This document shows positions 18,370 to 26,791 of a stretch of DNA of 60,287 bases, piece by piece (position 1 is the stretch's first letter; every line of letters begins with the position of its first letter). The notes under the pieces were generated by a model, which saw only the letters and a program-made list of their open reading frames with translations, was not told the origin of the DNA and made no database searches. The translations under genes and the position numbers were made by a program. Origin of the DNA: CAYLYM01 sp964387645 (lineage in GTDB: Bacteria > Calditrichota > Calditrichia > RBG-13-44-9); the NCBI GenBank assembly GCA_964387645.1, contig CAYLYM010000009.1, positions 1 through 60,287 on the forward strand. The letters are read 5' to 3'.

Positions 18370-20622
18370 TTACTTTTGAATGAATGTTTTGAAATGAATA
18401 GTTAGAAAATAAGCCCGGCCAGGCATAGGATATCCCATAATTAATTGATAATTTTCGTTAAAAATGTTCTTTAGTGTAAGACCAATATCTATTTCAACTC
18501 GATTCATCTTCCAATAATGATTCAGTGTAAAATCCCAAATTTGATACGGCGCTATTTGTGTTCCCTTAGAATTAGACACGGTGGTTTCTCTATCCGAAAC
18601 GTACCGATAGTTCAGATGGAAGGTGAATTTAGTATAATTGGCCCAGACAGAAATATTCAGGGTATTTTTAGGGATGAATACAACTCGTTTATTATAAATA
18701 ACAGGATCATTCTTTTTATTTACAGCATCGATATAACTATATGCAGCCTGAATCTGCAAGCACTTGGAGAGAAGTGACTGATTCACTTCCAAATCCCATC
18801 CACGTTTTTCCACCCTCTCTTCGTTACGCGGTTCCCAGACGCCATCAAATGAACGGTGCCAGAAAATAAGATTGTCAATTTTTTCAGAATATAGAAACCA
18901 ATTGATTTCCGGAAATTTAGAATTTTTAGGCAAAACCCGAAGTCCCACGCTCCACGATCTTTTTTGCTCCGGTGATAAATCAGGATTGCCGCGAGCTCTT
19001 GCATCACCTTTCCAGAAAAGGCTATTGAAATCAGGGTAGCGAACGGCTTCTGACCAATTTGCTGAGATATTCAATTGCTGCCAGAAATAAGGAACCAGCG
19101 ATACACCCAGTGATGGGAACCACCGTCCGCGCTTTTCAAAAATTTTCTCGTAACGTAATGTTTCTCTTAAATGCAGTGATGAAACAAGCATAGGTATATT
19201 TTGGATAGAAAAATGCAGACTTTGATAATACGACTGGATTCGTCTGACCTTTTCTCCAATACTGGCAGCGGGGTAAAGCAGGTTTTCTTGATTCAATTTT
19301 TCCTGCATAAATTCCATACCAATGAATCCATCCAACCATTGATTAGGCTGAAAACGTCCCCGGGTGTTGAATTCCCATGTTTCATTCTTCTGAGAATTCC
19401 AATATCTGACTTTTCGTGGAGCTTCTTTATTGTCAAATATTTGACTCAACCGATGATAAGCCAGGTGGCTTTCTAACATTCCCCAAAAAGCAAGCATCCA
19501 GTGATGGCGAAACTGCATAGCTTGCACAGATTCCTTCACATTGGCAGCAAAAGGATTTTGCTCATTAAAAAACGCCGAAGGTAGTCCCCGTCGGCTACTT
19601 TGGCTATTAAATAAAAACGAAAACTGGTGAGCAGTTGATTGATAATTTAGCTTACTAAAAATCTTGCGGTTCCGACACCAGGCATTTTTTCTTTCATGAG
19701 TTTGTCCTTCATAGGAATATTTAAAATTTTGTCTGGAAAAATCTTGAGAATAATTTGTCAGCAATCCTAGCTTTGATCCGCCCAATTCAGTGCCAATTTT
19801 TCCCGACGCAGTTTCAAAAGAACCAAAGTAGAGTTGGCTATTTATTCGATTAGTTTGGTCGATTCTTTTTGTGTAAAAAGCAATGGCACCATCGAAGGCT
19901 TGACTGCCAATGGCAGCGGCATCCCCCTGACGATAAATTTCAATTCGCTCGATTTGCTCAACAGGTATTTCACTTAAATCCACTTCACCTGTTTGCGGAT
20001 TATTCAATCGCTGACCATCTAATAATACCAACACCTGATTGGAACGACTTCCATGAATACGGACCAACATTTTAGACCCGACACCGCCCATGGATTCCAC
20101 CTGAATGCCGGCAACCTGTTGCAGTAAGTTTGTTAAACCCAGATGGTCATATCTTCGGATCTCTACCCCAGATAGTATCACACTGGCTCCATTCCATTCA
20201 CCTTGAGATTTTTCAACTTCTGCCAAAACCACCACAGAATCTACCTTAAATGGTTCAGGTATTAAAGCAACTTCTAAACGAGTCGGTTGGTCTTCAGAAA
20301 CAATAATACCGACCAGCTTCCGAGGTTCGTATCCCAGTAGTAAAATGACAACGTCATAAACACCAGGAGATATATTTTCTATATAAAATTGCCCCTCATC
20401 ATCGGAAATGGCGTAAAAATAACTACCAGTCACTTTGATGATAGCACCGTTCAATGGCCGGCCATCAGATGCATCATAAACATGCCCTATGAGTCGGATA
20501 TTACTCTGGCAAAATGCAGGTACAAGAATAAAAATTTTAAGAAACATGAAAATAATGCTGGATTGAATTAAAATACTATTCCAATACAATCCTGAAATTT
20601 TTTTTACCAAAATATTTTTCAA
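18370..20622 (-). CDS. btuB: TonB-dependent outer-membrane receptor, cobalamin type (BtuB-like)
   Basis: This is a 750-residue receptor. A signal sequence (IIFMFLKIFILVPAFCQ) precedes a carboxypeptidase-regulatory-like domain (about 42-120), as in SusC-type and many FCB receptors. A TonB-box-like stretch follows at about 127-136 (VDSVVVLAEV), then a plug domain (about 140-255, with RIHGSRSNQVLVLLDGQ) and a 22-strand barrel to the C terminus. The start is a TTG with AAGG eight bases upstream. It is the first gene behind the cobalamin riboswitch and attenuator. It imports cobalamin across the outer membrane using TonB energy; no tonB/exbBD is in this window. The substrate is inferred from the riboswitch. 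Confidence 0.92.
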   Translation of the reverse strand: MKNILVKKISGLYWNSILIQSSIIFMFLKIFILVPAFCQSNIRLIGHVYDASDGRPLNGAIIKVTGSYFYAISDDEGQFYIENISPGVYDVVILLLGYEPRKLVGIIVSEDQPTRLEVALIPEPFKVDSVVVLAEVEKSQGEWNGASVILSGVEIRRYDHLGLTNLLQQVAGIQVESMGGVGSKMLVRIHGSRSNQVLVLLDGQRLNNPQTGEVDLSEIPVEQIERIEIYRQGDAAAIGSQAFDGAIAFYTKRIDQTNRINSQLYFGSFETASGKIGTELGGSKLGLLTNYSQDFSRQNFKYSYEGQTHERKNAWCRNRKIFSKLNYQSTAHQFSFLFNSQSSRRGLPSAFFNEQNPFAANVKESVQAMQFRHHWMLAFWGMLESHLAYHRLSQIFDNKEAPRKVRYWNSQKNETWEFNTRGRFQPNQWLDGFIGMEFMQEKLNQENLLYPAASIGEKVRRIQSYYQSLHFSIQNIPMLVSSLHLRETLRYEKIFEKRGRWFPSLGVSLVPYFWQQLNISANWSEAVRYPDFNSLFWKGDARARGNPDLSPEQKRSWSVGLRVLPKNSKFPEINWFLYSEKIDNLIFWHRSFDGVWEPRNEERVEKRGWDLEVNQSLLSKCLQIQAAYSYIDAVNKKNDPVIYNKRVVFIPKNTLNISVWANYTKFTFHLNYRYVSDRETTVSNSKGTQIAPYQIWDFTLNHYWKMNRVEIDIGLTLKNIFNENYQLIMGYPMPGRAYFLTIHFKTFIQK

Positions 20623-20660
20623 TTTTTTTACCTTGATTTAAATATTTTAAAAAACAAAAA

Positions 20661-20693
20661 ACCCCAACCTTCTGAACGGAAAGTTGGGGTTTA
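20661..20693 (-). terminator. Intrinsic terminator of the cobalamin riboswitch expression platform
   Basis: On the minus strand ACCCCAAC pairs with GTTGGGGT and is followed at once by TTTTTGTTTTTT, a textbook rho-independent terminator. It lies between the aptamer and the btuB start, 38 bases from the start codon, so it is placed for transcriptional attenuation. Two more hairpins (20713-20737 and 20748-20782) separate it from the aptamer. Confidence 0.9.
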
Positions 20694-20787
20694 ATTTTTT
20701 CAAGAGTTTATTATTGAAATTAATCAGTCATTTCAATTTCTCTATACAAACCCATCCTTCCCGCGAAGGACATTCCGGGTTTATCAT

Positions 20788-20985
20788 TTTAGCCGGTCTC
20801 CTGACTTAGGGATCATCCTACTCACTCACCTTCCCACCAGGCTTTCATTCTTGCCAACTTTTATTTAAAATCAATATATCACATTTTACCTGGCAGTGGT
20901 AACTGAGCTTTCGTCCCCCATCACAGTTGCGGGGCAGTGGCGGAATCTCACCGCGCTTCCCGATCGCTAAAATGATCTTTCAATA
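20788..20985 (-). promoter_or_regulatory. Cobalamin (B12) riboswitch
   Basis: Read on the minus strand, the element contains the conserved blocks in order: GGGAAGCGCGGTGAGATTCC, then a GCCACTGCCCCGCAACTGTGA-type core (20924-20944), then GCCAGG and AAGCCTGGTGGGAAGG arms, and finally the B12 box AGTCAGGAGACCGGC at 20792-20806. This block order is specific to adenosyl/methyl-cobalamin riboswitches. It lies upstream of btuB and the attenuator terminator. When cobalamin binds, the downstream terminator is expected to form and reduce btuB-propeller (and perhaps btuFDC) transcription. Confidence 0.96.
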
Positions 20986-20993
20986 AATGTCAA

Positions 20994-21355
20994 AGAACGA
21001 CATTGCTTTTTAAATATAGAGGAATGAAGTCAAAAAAACAACAAAATTTTGGGGTCAATCAATTTTAACTCGGTTCAAAAACTCGTGAAGAACTTTAAAA
21101 ATAATCACAGATTCAACTAACAGATGCAATTAAATTTACACAATCATTATTTTATCTGGATTTTCATAAACTTTAGCTATTAGGTAATAGACTTCGAGCT
21201 TTTAAAAGATAATCACAAATTAATTTTCAATTTTGACTTTAAAAAGAAAAATTGTTAGAGAATTATTAAGTAAACACATCGATTATTTTTCAAAGCTTTA
21301 CATGAATAAAAAAAAATATTATTATTAATACCAAAAAATTAAGAAGTGTAGAAAT
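20994..21355. other. Divergent intergenic region between the B12 riboswitch and rfbC
   Basis: This is a divergent upstream region that must contain the promoter of the btuB transcript (minus strand) and that of rfbC (plus strand). It is very AT-rich; candidate hexamers are present but none is convincing enough to call. Confidence 0.4.
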
Positions 21356-21910
21356 ATGAAGGTTATTCCAACGCCATTAAAAGGTGTTTTACTAATAGAA
21401 CCTATAATATATAAAGATAACCGGGGATTTTTATTTGAGAGTTATCATTATAAAAGATATGTAGGACACGGTATCAAAGCGACATTTGTTCAAGATAACC
21501 ATTCCCATTCTATAAAAAACACTTTGCGTGGGTTGCATTATCAAGCAAGTCCAGGTCAGGCTAAACTTGTAAGGGTGATAGCTGGTGAGGTTTTTGACGT
21601 AGTAGTAGATATCCGCTTTGGCTCCCCTACATTTGGTAAATGGGTTGGCTATTACCTATCGGGCGAAAATAAAAAACAATTATACATCCCTGAAGGATTT
21701 GCCCATGGGTTTTGTGTCTTGAGCGAAACAGCAGAATTTGAGTATAAATGCAGCAATTATTACTCACCAGAAAAAGAACGAGGTATCGCCTGGAATGACC
21801 CTGATCTGAGTATTGATTGGCCAGTAAAAAATCCTATTTTATCCGAGAGAGACCAAAAGAATCCATTATTTAAGGAAATCGATAAAGATTTTATTTACCA
21901 ACCGGAATAA
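21356..21910 (+). CDS. rfbC: dTDP-4-dehydrorhamnose 3,5-epimerase
   Basis: The 184-residue cupin enzyme epimerises C3 and C5 of dTDP-4-keto-6-deoxyglucose on the way to dTDP-L-rhamnose, a cytoplasmic step in surface polysaccharide synthesis. Visible family motifs are DNRGFLFES (about 21-29), FVQDNHS followed by TLRGLHYQ with the catalytic His at residue 61, GEVFDVVVDIR and YIPEGFAHGF (about 110-119). The C-terminal WNDPDLSIDWP is the end typical of RfbC. Length is normal. It is an orphan: rfbA, rfbB and rfbD are not in the window. The ribosome binding site is weak. Confidence 0.95.
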   Translation: MKVIPTPLKGVLLIEPIIYKDNRGFLFESYHYKRYVGHGIKATFVQDNHSHSIKNTLRGLHYQASPGQAKLVRVIAGEVFDVVVDIRFGSPTFGKWVGYYLSGENKKQLYIPEGFAHGFCVLSETAEFEYKCSNYYSPEKERGIAWNDPDLSIDWPVKNPILSERDQKNPLFKEIDKDFIYQPE

Positions 21911-22369
21911 TTAATCATGGTTGAGTTGAGTTTAAAAAGGATTTTTTAGACATTATGAGTTTGATCGAAGGATTTCTACCTTTTTAAAAATTTAGACATT
22001 CTTCACTTCATTTGAGTACCTTTTTGCACAAACCGCCTTTTTGATTTTTGAGATGAAACTCACTAATGATTTTTAAATTTGGTTTCTATTTCTTTGAATT
22101 TTATCTGACTCTGCAATACTACGAATAAATTTTTTATCTGTTTGCATGCTGTACGAAAAATTCCAACTGCTGCTGGAGGTCAACGCATTTGGTTACTCTT
22201 GAGAAAAAATGAAATAAAAATTCGTAATTTACACTGAAATTCTGTTCACTGAAAAAATCCTTCCTTTTATATTATCAAATCTAAATGAGAATTAACTTGA
22301 CATTTTTGCAATTTCCTTTGAAATTCTTTAACAGAAAATAATTTAAGAAATTGCTAAGAAGGAGGCAGA
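21911..22369. other. Intergenic region upstream of the 2-oxoacid oxidoreductase locus
   Basis: No gene is supported. A short 18-codon frame around 22145-22203 has no ribosome binding site. A TTGACA hexamer occurs near 22296, without a well-spaced -10 match. AAGGAGG precedes the gene at 22370. Confidence 0.35.
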
Positions 22370-23359
22370 ATGGTAGATCTTTCCACAGAATATCTCGGCT
22401 TATTTTTAAAGAATCCAGTAATTGTAGCTAGCAGCACTCTGGTTAAGAATATCGAAGGGGTCAAAGAAGCTGAAGAAGCCGGAGCAGGTGCCGTGGTACT
22501 GAGATCACTATTTGAAGAAGTTATCCGTGAATCCCTTGAGAAAAACAAAGGAGAAATGTGGAGCAGCCATCCGGAAGAATACGATTATATTATATCTGAG
22601 CTCCAACTCCAGTATGGACCACATAACTATCTAGAATTAATTCAAAAAGCAAAAAATGAGGTCCAAATACCTGTTATTGCAAGCATCAATTGTACCACCC
22701 CCAAATGGTGGATCAATTACGTCAGGCAAATCGAGGCCGCTGGAGCCGACGCTATAGAACTCAACCTTTCCCTCATGCCAATCAATCCTGCTCAAACCTC
22801 AGAAGATATTGAACAGGAATTTATCGCAATTGTTCGAGCTGCTTGCGAAGCCGTAAAAATACCTATAGCGGTAAAAATTGGTCCTTACTTTACTTCTATG
22901 AGCCGCTTTGCAAATCAGATTTGTGGCGCTGGTGCTCAAAGTCTGGTTCTCTTCAACCGCTTTTACAAATTTGACATCGATATAGATAAGATGGCAACCG
23001 TGGGTGCTAATTGGTACAGCACTTCCCATGAAATGAGCCTTTCTTTGCGATGGATCTCAATATTATATAAACATGTGAATTGTGATCTTGCGGCAACTAC
23101 CGGTATTCACGATGGTAAAGATCTCATAAAACAAATCTTAGCAGGTGCCAAAGTTGCTGAAATTGCTTCCGCAATTTATTTACACGGTTTTGGTAAAATT
23201 CAAGAAATGCTTAAAGATTTAACAAATTGGATGGAAAAAAACAATTTTGCCAGTTTAGAAGACTTTCGCGGAAAGATGAGTTTGAGCGAAAAGAAAAATC
23301 TCGAAATTTATGAACGATTACAATATATTAAAGCTTTAACTGAAATTGAAAAAAATTAG
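22370..23359 (+). CDS. Dihydroorotate dehydrogenase-like FMN protein
   Basis: The 329-residue TIM-barrel flavoprotein resembles class 1 DHODs. It opens with MVDLSTEYLGLFLKNPVIVAS and continues with EEAGAGAVVLRSLFEE, IEAAGADAIELNLS, IAVKIGPYF, ATTGIHDGKDLIKQILAGA and a C-terminal helix. True DHODs have an N-x-S-x-P-N type stretch with the catalytic base; here the corresponding segment is LNLSLMPIN, so orotate formation is doubtful. Annotated relatives are DHOD-like proteins often found near 2-oxoacid oxidoreductase genes, as here (389 bases upstream of the ferredoxin subunit). The reaction is unknown. An AAGGAGG with 4-base spacing fixes the start. Confidence 0.82.
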   Translation: MVDLSTEYLGLFLKNPVIVASSTLVKNIEGVKEAEEAGAGAVVLRSLFEEVIRESLEKNKGEMWSSHPEEYDYIISELQLQYGPHNYLELIQKAKNEVQIPVIASINCTTPKWWINYVRQIEAAGADAIELNLSLMPINPAQTSEDIEQEFIAIVRAACEAVKIPIAVKIGPYFTSMSRFANQICGAGAQSLVLFNRFYKFDIDIDKMATVGANWYSTSHEMSLSLRWISILYKHVNCDLAATTGIHDGKDLIKQILAGAKVAEIASAIYLHGFGKIQEMLKDLTNWMEKNNFASLEDFRGKMSLSEKKNLEIYERLQYIKALTEIEKN

Positions 23360-23748
23360 ACTAATTATTAATTCATCAATGAGAAAGCACCTGAATTCTT
23401 TAGAATATTTTTTCATTCACTCTATTTAATGTGGAATATTTGAGAAACGTTGCACAGAAACGTGTCTTCTAGGCCTGTTAAACAGGTTTATTTCTATGGA
23501 AAGACACATCATATCCAAATTTTAAATATTATCCCGATTCAATCATAATATTACATATTATTTAATAATTATTAATCATTTCAAAACTTTATAATAATTT
23601 GTTTTATAATGACTTATGCATTTTTTTATTTTTCTTGATAAAAATATTCTAATTTTTTACTTTGATAAAGGTTTTATAACAGGGAGGTTAAAAAGCATGG
23701 ATTGTGTTGTGGAAGAGTGAAACTATTAACGAATAATTGGAGCTCAGT
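23360..23748. other. Leader region of the 2-oxoacid oxidoreductase operon
   Basis: The region contains a composite hairpin at 23463-23505 (outer arms TGTCTT/AAGACA, inner CCTGTT/AACAGG). A tiny frame at 23697-23720 encodes MDCVVEE and has a well-placed GGGAGG. The actual first gene starts at 23749. The region is AT-rich, with no other coding signal. Confidence 0.4.
23697..23720 (+). CDS. Possible 7-codon leader peptide
   Basis: ATG followed by six codons (product MDCVVEE) and TGA, with a good GGGAGG ribosome binding site 8 bases upstream, ends 28 bases before the start of the ferredoxin subunit. It could be a translated leader that couples or attenuates the operon. It could equally be a chance combination of a purine-rich run and an ATG. 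No attenuator hairpin with a T-run follows, so I rate it low. Confidence 0.2.
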   Translation: MDCVVEE

Positions 23749-24012
23749 ATGGGAGAAAAAATTTTAGACAAACATTGGACCAAAATCAATCCAGAGCTTT
23801 GTAAAGGTTGCGGTTTATGTATTGCTGCCTGCCCACAAAATGTCTTAAAATTTCACGAAAAATTTAATTCCAAAGGCTACCATTATGCCTATTATGCAGG
23901 CGATGGTTGCACCGGTTGTTTTGTTTGTTTTTACGCCTGTCCGGAACCTGAAGCGGTAGAAGTTTACAAAAAGGGACATGTGCTAGAAGAAAATGAGGAG
24001 GTGATTCAATAA
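23749..24012 (+). CDS. vorD: 2-oxoacid:ferredoxin oxidoreductase delta subunit (2x[4Fe-4S])
   Basis: From the ATG at 23749 (GGAG six bases upstream) the product is 87 residues. A longer reading would begin at a TTG at 23737. It is a bacterial-type ferredoxin with two CxxCxxCxxxC motifs: C18/C21/C24/C28 and C54/C57/C60/C64, so it holds two [4Fe-4S] clusters. It channels electrons from the thiamine centre of the alpha/beta subunits to ferredoxin. Its stop overlaps the start of the alpha subunit by one base, and AGGAGGTG for that gene lies inside its 3' end. The VOR/KOR family label is from context. Confidence 0.92.
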   Translation: MGEKILDKHWTKINPELCKGCGLCIAACPQNVLKFHEKFNSKGYHYAYYAGDGCTGCFVCFYACPEPEAVEVYKKGHVLEENEEVIQ

Positions 24013-25064
24013 TGGCCAAAGAATTTTTAAAAGGAAATTACGCCGTTGTCAAGGGAGCCATTTTAGCTGGGTGTCGACTTTTTTTTGGCTATCCGATAAC
24101 GCCTGCCTCAGAAATTGCCGAAGCAGCGGCTTACTATCTACCCTTAATAGGTGGCACTTTTATTCAAGCAGAGAGTGAAGTCGCCGCTATCAATATGCTT
24201 TATGGTGCTGCCAGCGGTGGCATTCGTGCCATGACAGCTTCATCCAGTCCTGGAATCAGCTTAAAAATGGAAGGGGTTTCCTATGCTGCTGGAGCAGAAC
24301 TGCCCATCGTTGTGGTTGATGTGGTACGTGGAGGGCCTGGACTGGGCAACATAGCTCCAGAGCAAAGCGATTACAATCAAATCGTCAAAGGTGGTGGACA
24401 TGGAAACTATAAAAATATCGTACTGGCTCCCAATTGTGCCCAGGAGATGAGTGATTTAACGATGTTATCATTCGATTTAGCCTTTAAATATCGAAATCCC
24501 ACCTTTGTTCTTACCGATGGCTTCATTGGACAAATGATGGAGCCTGTAGAATTCCCTGAACCACGTACAGAATTTCCAAGGGAAGACTGGGCGCTTTACG
24601 GTGATGCAGAGAGCAAGACAAACTTAATCAGCTCTATATATCTGGATCCCGATGAACTAGAAGCGCACAATCTTAAACTTCAAGAGAAATACCAGCGTAT
24701 TAGTGAAAACGAAGTTCGATACGAAGACTATTATTTAGATGACGCCAAATTTGTTGTAGTAGGTTATGGGATTGTTTCTCGCATGATTAAGTCAGCGGTT
24801 GAACAACTTCGGAAGGAAGGACTAAAAGTAGGTATGCTCCGTCCAATCACACTTTTCCCATTTCCAAAAAAAGAGATCAAGGAGCTGGCTGATCGTGGAG
24901 CCGCTTTCCTGGTCAGCGAAATGAGTAACGGTCAAATGGTGGATGATGTTCGATTGGCTACTGAGATGAAAGTTCCCGTTTACTTCTATTCACGTATGGG
25001 CGGAAATGTGCCAACCACAGAAGAACTGATTGACCAGATTAAAATCTATTATCAAAAATCTTGA
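24012..25064 (+). CDS. vorB: 2-oxoacid:ferredoxin oxidoreductase alpha subunit (VorB/KorA type)
   Basis: The 350-residue protein has the pyrimidine-binding domain of 2-oxoacid:ferredoxin oxidoreductases. It begins with FLKGNYAVVKGAILAGCRLF and FGYPITPASEIAE, followed by AESEVAAINMLYGAASGG and TASSSPGISLKMEG, which are alpha-subunit hallmarks. The C-terminal domain carries LRPITLFPFP and the SEMSNGQM segment. It works with the fused beta-gamma protein and the small ferredoxin subunit to turn a 2-oxoacid plus CoA into acyl-CoA, CO2 and reduced ferredoxin in the cytoplasm. This size class is commonly annotated as branched-chain (VOR) or 2-oxoglutarate (KOR) enzyme; sequence alone does not settle the substrate. 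Confidence 0.92.
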   Translation: MAKEFLKGNYAVVKGAILAGCRLFFGYPITPASEIAEAAAYYLPLIGGTFIQAESEVAAINMLYGAASGGIRAMTASSSPGISLKMEGVSYAAGAELPIVVVDVVRGGPGLGNIAPEQSDYNQIVKGGGHGNYKNIVLAPNCAQEMSDLTMLSFDLAFKYRNPTFVLTDGFIGQMMEPVEFPEPRTEFPREDWALYGDAESKTNLISSIYLDPDELEAHNLKLQEKYQRISENEVRYEDYYLDDAKFVVVGYGIVSRMIKSAVEQLRKEGLKVGMLRPITLFPFPKKEIKELADRGAAFLVSEMSNGQMVDDVRLATEMKVPVYFYSRMGGNVPTTEELIDQIKIYYQKS

Positions 25065-25086
25065 TAATTGCAAGTGAGGTGGAAGA

Positions 25087-26523
25087 ATGGCAAAAACTGT
25101 TTTAAAAAAGTCGAGAGCTTTTTATGATGAATATTTCCGCAATCCCAATCCAGATAAAAAAAGTACTCATTATTGTCCCGGATGTGGCCATGGAAATATC
25201 CATAAATTCATTGCTGAAGCTTTAGAAGATTTCGGTGTAATAGACAAATCTATTATTATCAGTCCGGTTGGATGCAGTGTATTTGCCTATTATTATTTTA
25301 ATACTGGAAACATTCAGGCTGCACACGGCCGTGCTGCGGCCGTAGCGACCGGCATTAAGCGGGCCCATCCTCATAGCATTGTCATAAGTTATCAGGGAGA
25401 TGGTGATCTGGCCGCTATCGGCACAGCAGAACTCATTCATACGGCTAATCGTGGCGAGAATATCACGGTCATTTTTATTAACAATGCCATTTATGGCATG
25501 ACCGGTGGCCAGATGGCTCCAACCACCTTGGAGGGCCAAACCACAACTACCACACCAAGAGGTAGAAATCCCCAAAATGAAGGCTATCCTATAAAGGTGT
25601 GCGAAATTTTGAGCAAACTTGAATCACCGGTATATATTGAACGAGTTTCTTTACATGATGTAAAAAGCCGCGCCAAAGCCCGGATGGCTATTCGAAAAGC
25701 CATCAAAAATCAGATTGATGGATTAGGATACTCACTGGTGGAAGTCCTTTCGCCCTGTCCTTCAGGCTGGAAAATGGATCCAATTGATTCATTACAATGG
25801 ATTGAACAAGAAATGACCAAGGTTTTCCCACTGGGCGTTTTTCGGGATAAGACAAAGGAAGTTGAAGCTCAAAAATTGGAAAAACATCAGGCTACTCCTG
25901 AAGAAATTAAAGAGGTGCTTGGCTTGACCAGGCTAACTGAAAAACATCACCCCCGCACTACTCCGCCTGAAAAATTTAAAAATCCACAAGTAAAAGCAGC
26001 AGGATTTGGTGGTCAAGGAATTTTAATGCTGGGAATGGCCATCGCTCAGGCGGGAATGATAGAGGGCTATCATGTCTCATGGATACCCTCATACGGTCCG
26101 GAGATGCGCGGTGGTACAGCTAATTGCCATGTTCATGTATCAGAAAAACCCGTTGGTTCACCTCTGGTTCCATTCCCAACAGTTCTGATAGTAATGAATC
26201 GGCCATCGCTGGAAAAATTTGAAAAAGATGTACAACCTGGTGGATTAATTATTTACGATTCTTCACTGATCGATGTGGCACCTACTCGCAAAGATATTGA
26301 GGTAATGGCAATCCCTGCTACCAAGATTGCAGATGAATTAGGCAATACTCGAGTGGCCAATATGGTTATCTTAGGAGCTTTTGTTGGATACACCAATACA
26401 TTGAACAAAGATACTGTTCTGGAAACCATAGATCAGATCATCACCCGAAAACGTTTGATTCCAATAAATAAAAAAGCTATAGAAAAAGGTTATGAATTTA
26501 GTCTCAATTTTCAGAAAAATTGA
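25087..26523 (+). CDS. vorA: 2-oxoacid:ferredoxin oxidoreductase, fused beta (TPP) and gamma subunits
   Basis: This is a 478-residue fusion. Residues about 20-260 are the beta subunit: YCPGCGHGNIHK near 28, and the TPP/Mg site GDGDLAAIGTAE with INN about 30 residues later. Residues about 300-478 are the gamma domain, beginning with VKAAGFGGQGILMLG and containing PSYGPEMRGGTANC. Fusion of beta and gamma is a known arrangement in Bacteroidetes and relatives. It completes the delta-alpha-beta/gamma enzyme with the two upstream genes (22-base gap, GAGGTGG Shine-Dalgarno). The enzyme likely feeds reduced ferredoxin to the hydrogenases downstream. It is followed by a clear terminator. Confidence 0.94.
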   Translation: MAKTVLKKSRAFYDEYFRNPNPDKKSTHYCPGCGHGNIHKFIAEALEDFGVIDKSIIISPVGCSVFAYYYFNTGNIQAAHGRAAAVATGIKRAHPHSIVISYQGDGDLAAIGTAELIHTANRGENITVIFINNAIYGMTGGQMAPTTLEGQTTTTTPRGRNPQNEGYPIKVCEILSKLESPVYIERVSLHDVKSRAKARMAIRKAIKNQIDGLGYSLVEVLSPCPSGWKMDPIDSLQWIEQEMTKVFPLGVFRDKTKEVEAQKLEKHQATPEEIKEVLGLTRLTEKHHPRTTPPEKFKNPQVKAAGFGGQGILMLGMAIAQAGMIEGYHVSWIPSYGPEMRGGTANCHVHVSEKPVGSPLVPFPTVLIVMNRPSLEKFEKDVQPGGLIIYDSSLIDVAPTRKDIEVMAIPATKIADELGNTRVANMVILGAFVGYTNTLNKDTVLETIDQIITRKRLIPINKKAIEKGYEFSLNFQKN

Positions 26524-26547
26524 CATTTTATCTCAACTCGCGGAAGG

Positions 26548-26582
26548 ATCGGGAAATCCATTTGGGGTTTCCCGATTTTTCT
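26548..26582 (+). terminator. Intrinsic terminator after the 2-oxoacid oxidoreductase operon
   Basis: ATCGGGAAA (26548-26556) pairs with TTTCCCGAT (26568-26576) and is followed by a T-run. It lies 25 bases after the fused beta-gamma gene. Confidence 0.85.
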
Positions 26583-26791
26583 CAAAATAAAGAATAAGAA
26601 CAGTTTCTATTTTTAAATTTGAGAATATTTTCACCGATATCCCTTCAGGTAAAATCTCTCCAAATTTTATTTTATATTATTTTATAATATACTTCCTGGT
26701 AAGATTTTATCTTTTGGTTAATATGAACGGTATAATTTTTGCATTGATATTTCCGAATTAATAAAAAATTCACAAAAAGAAAGGTATTACA

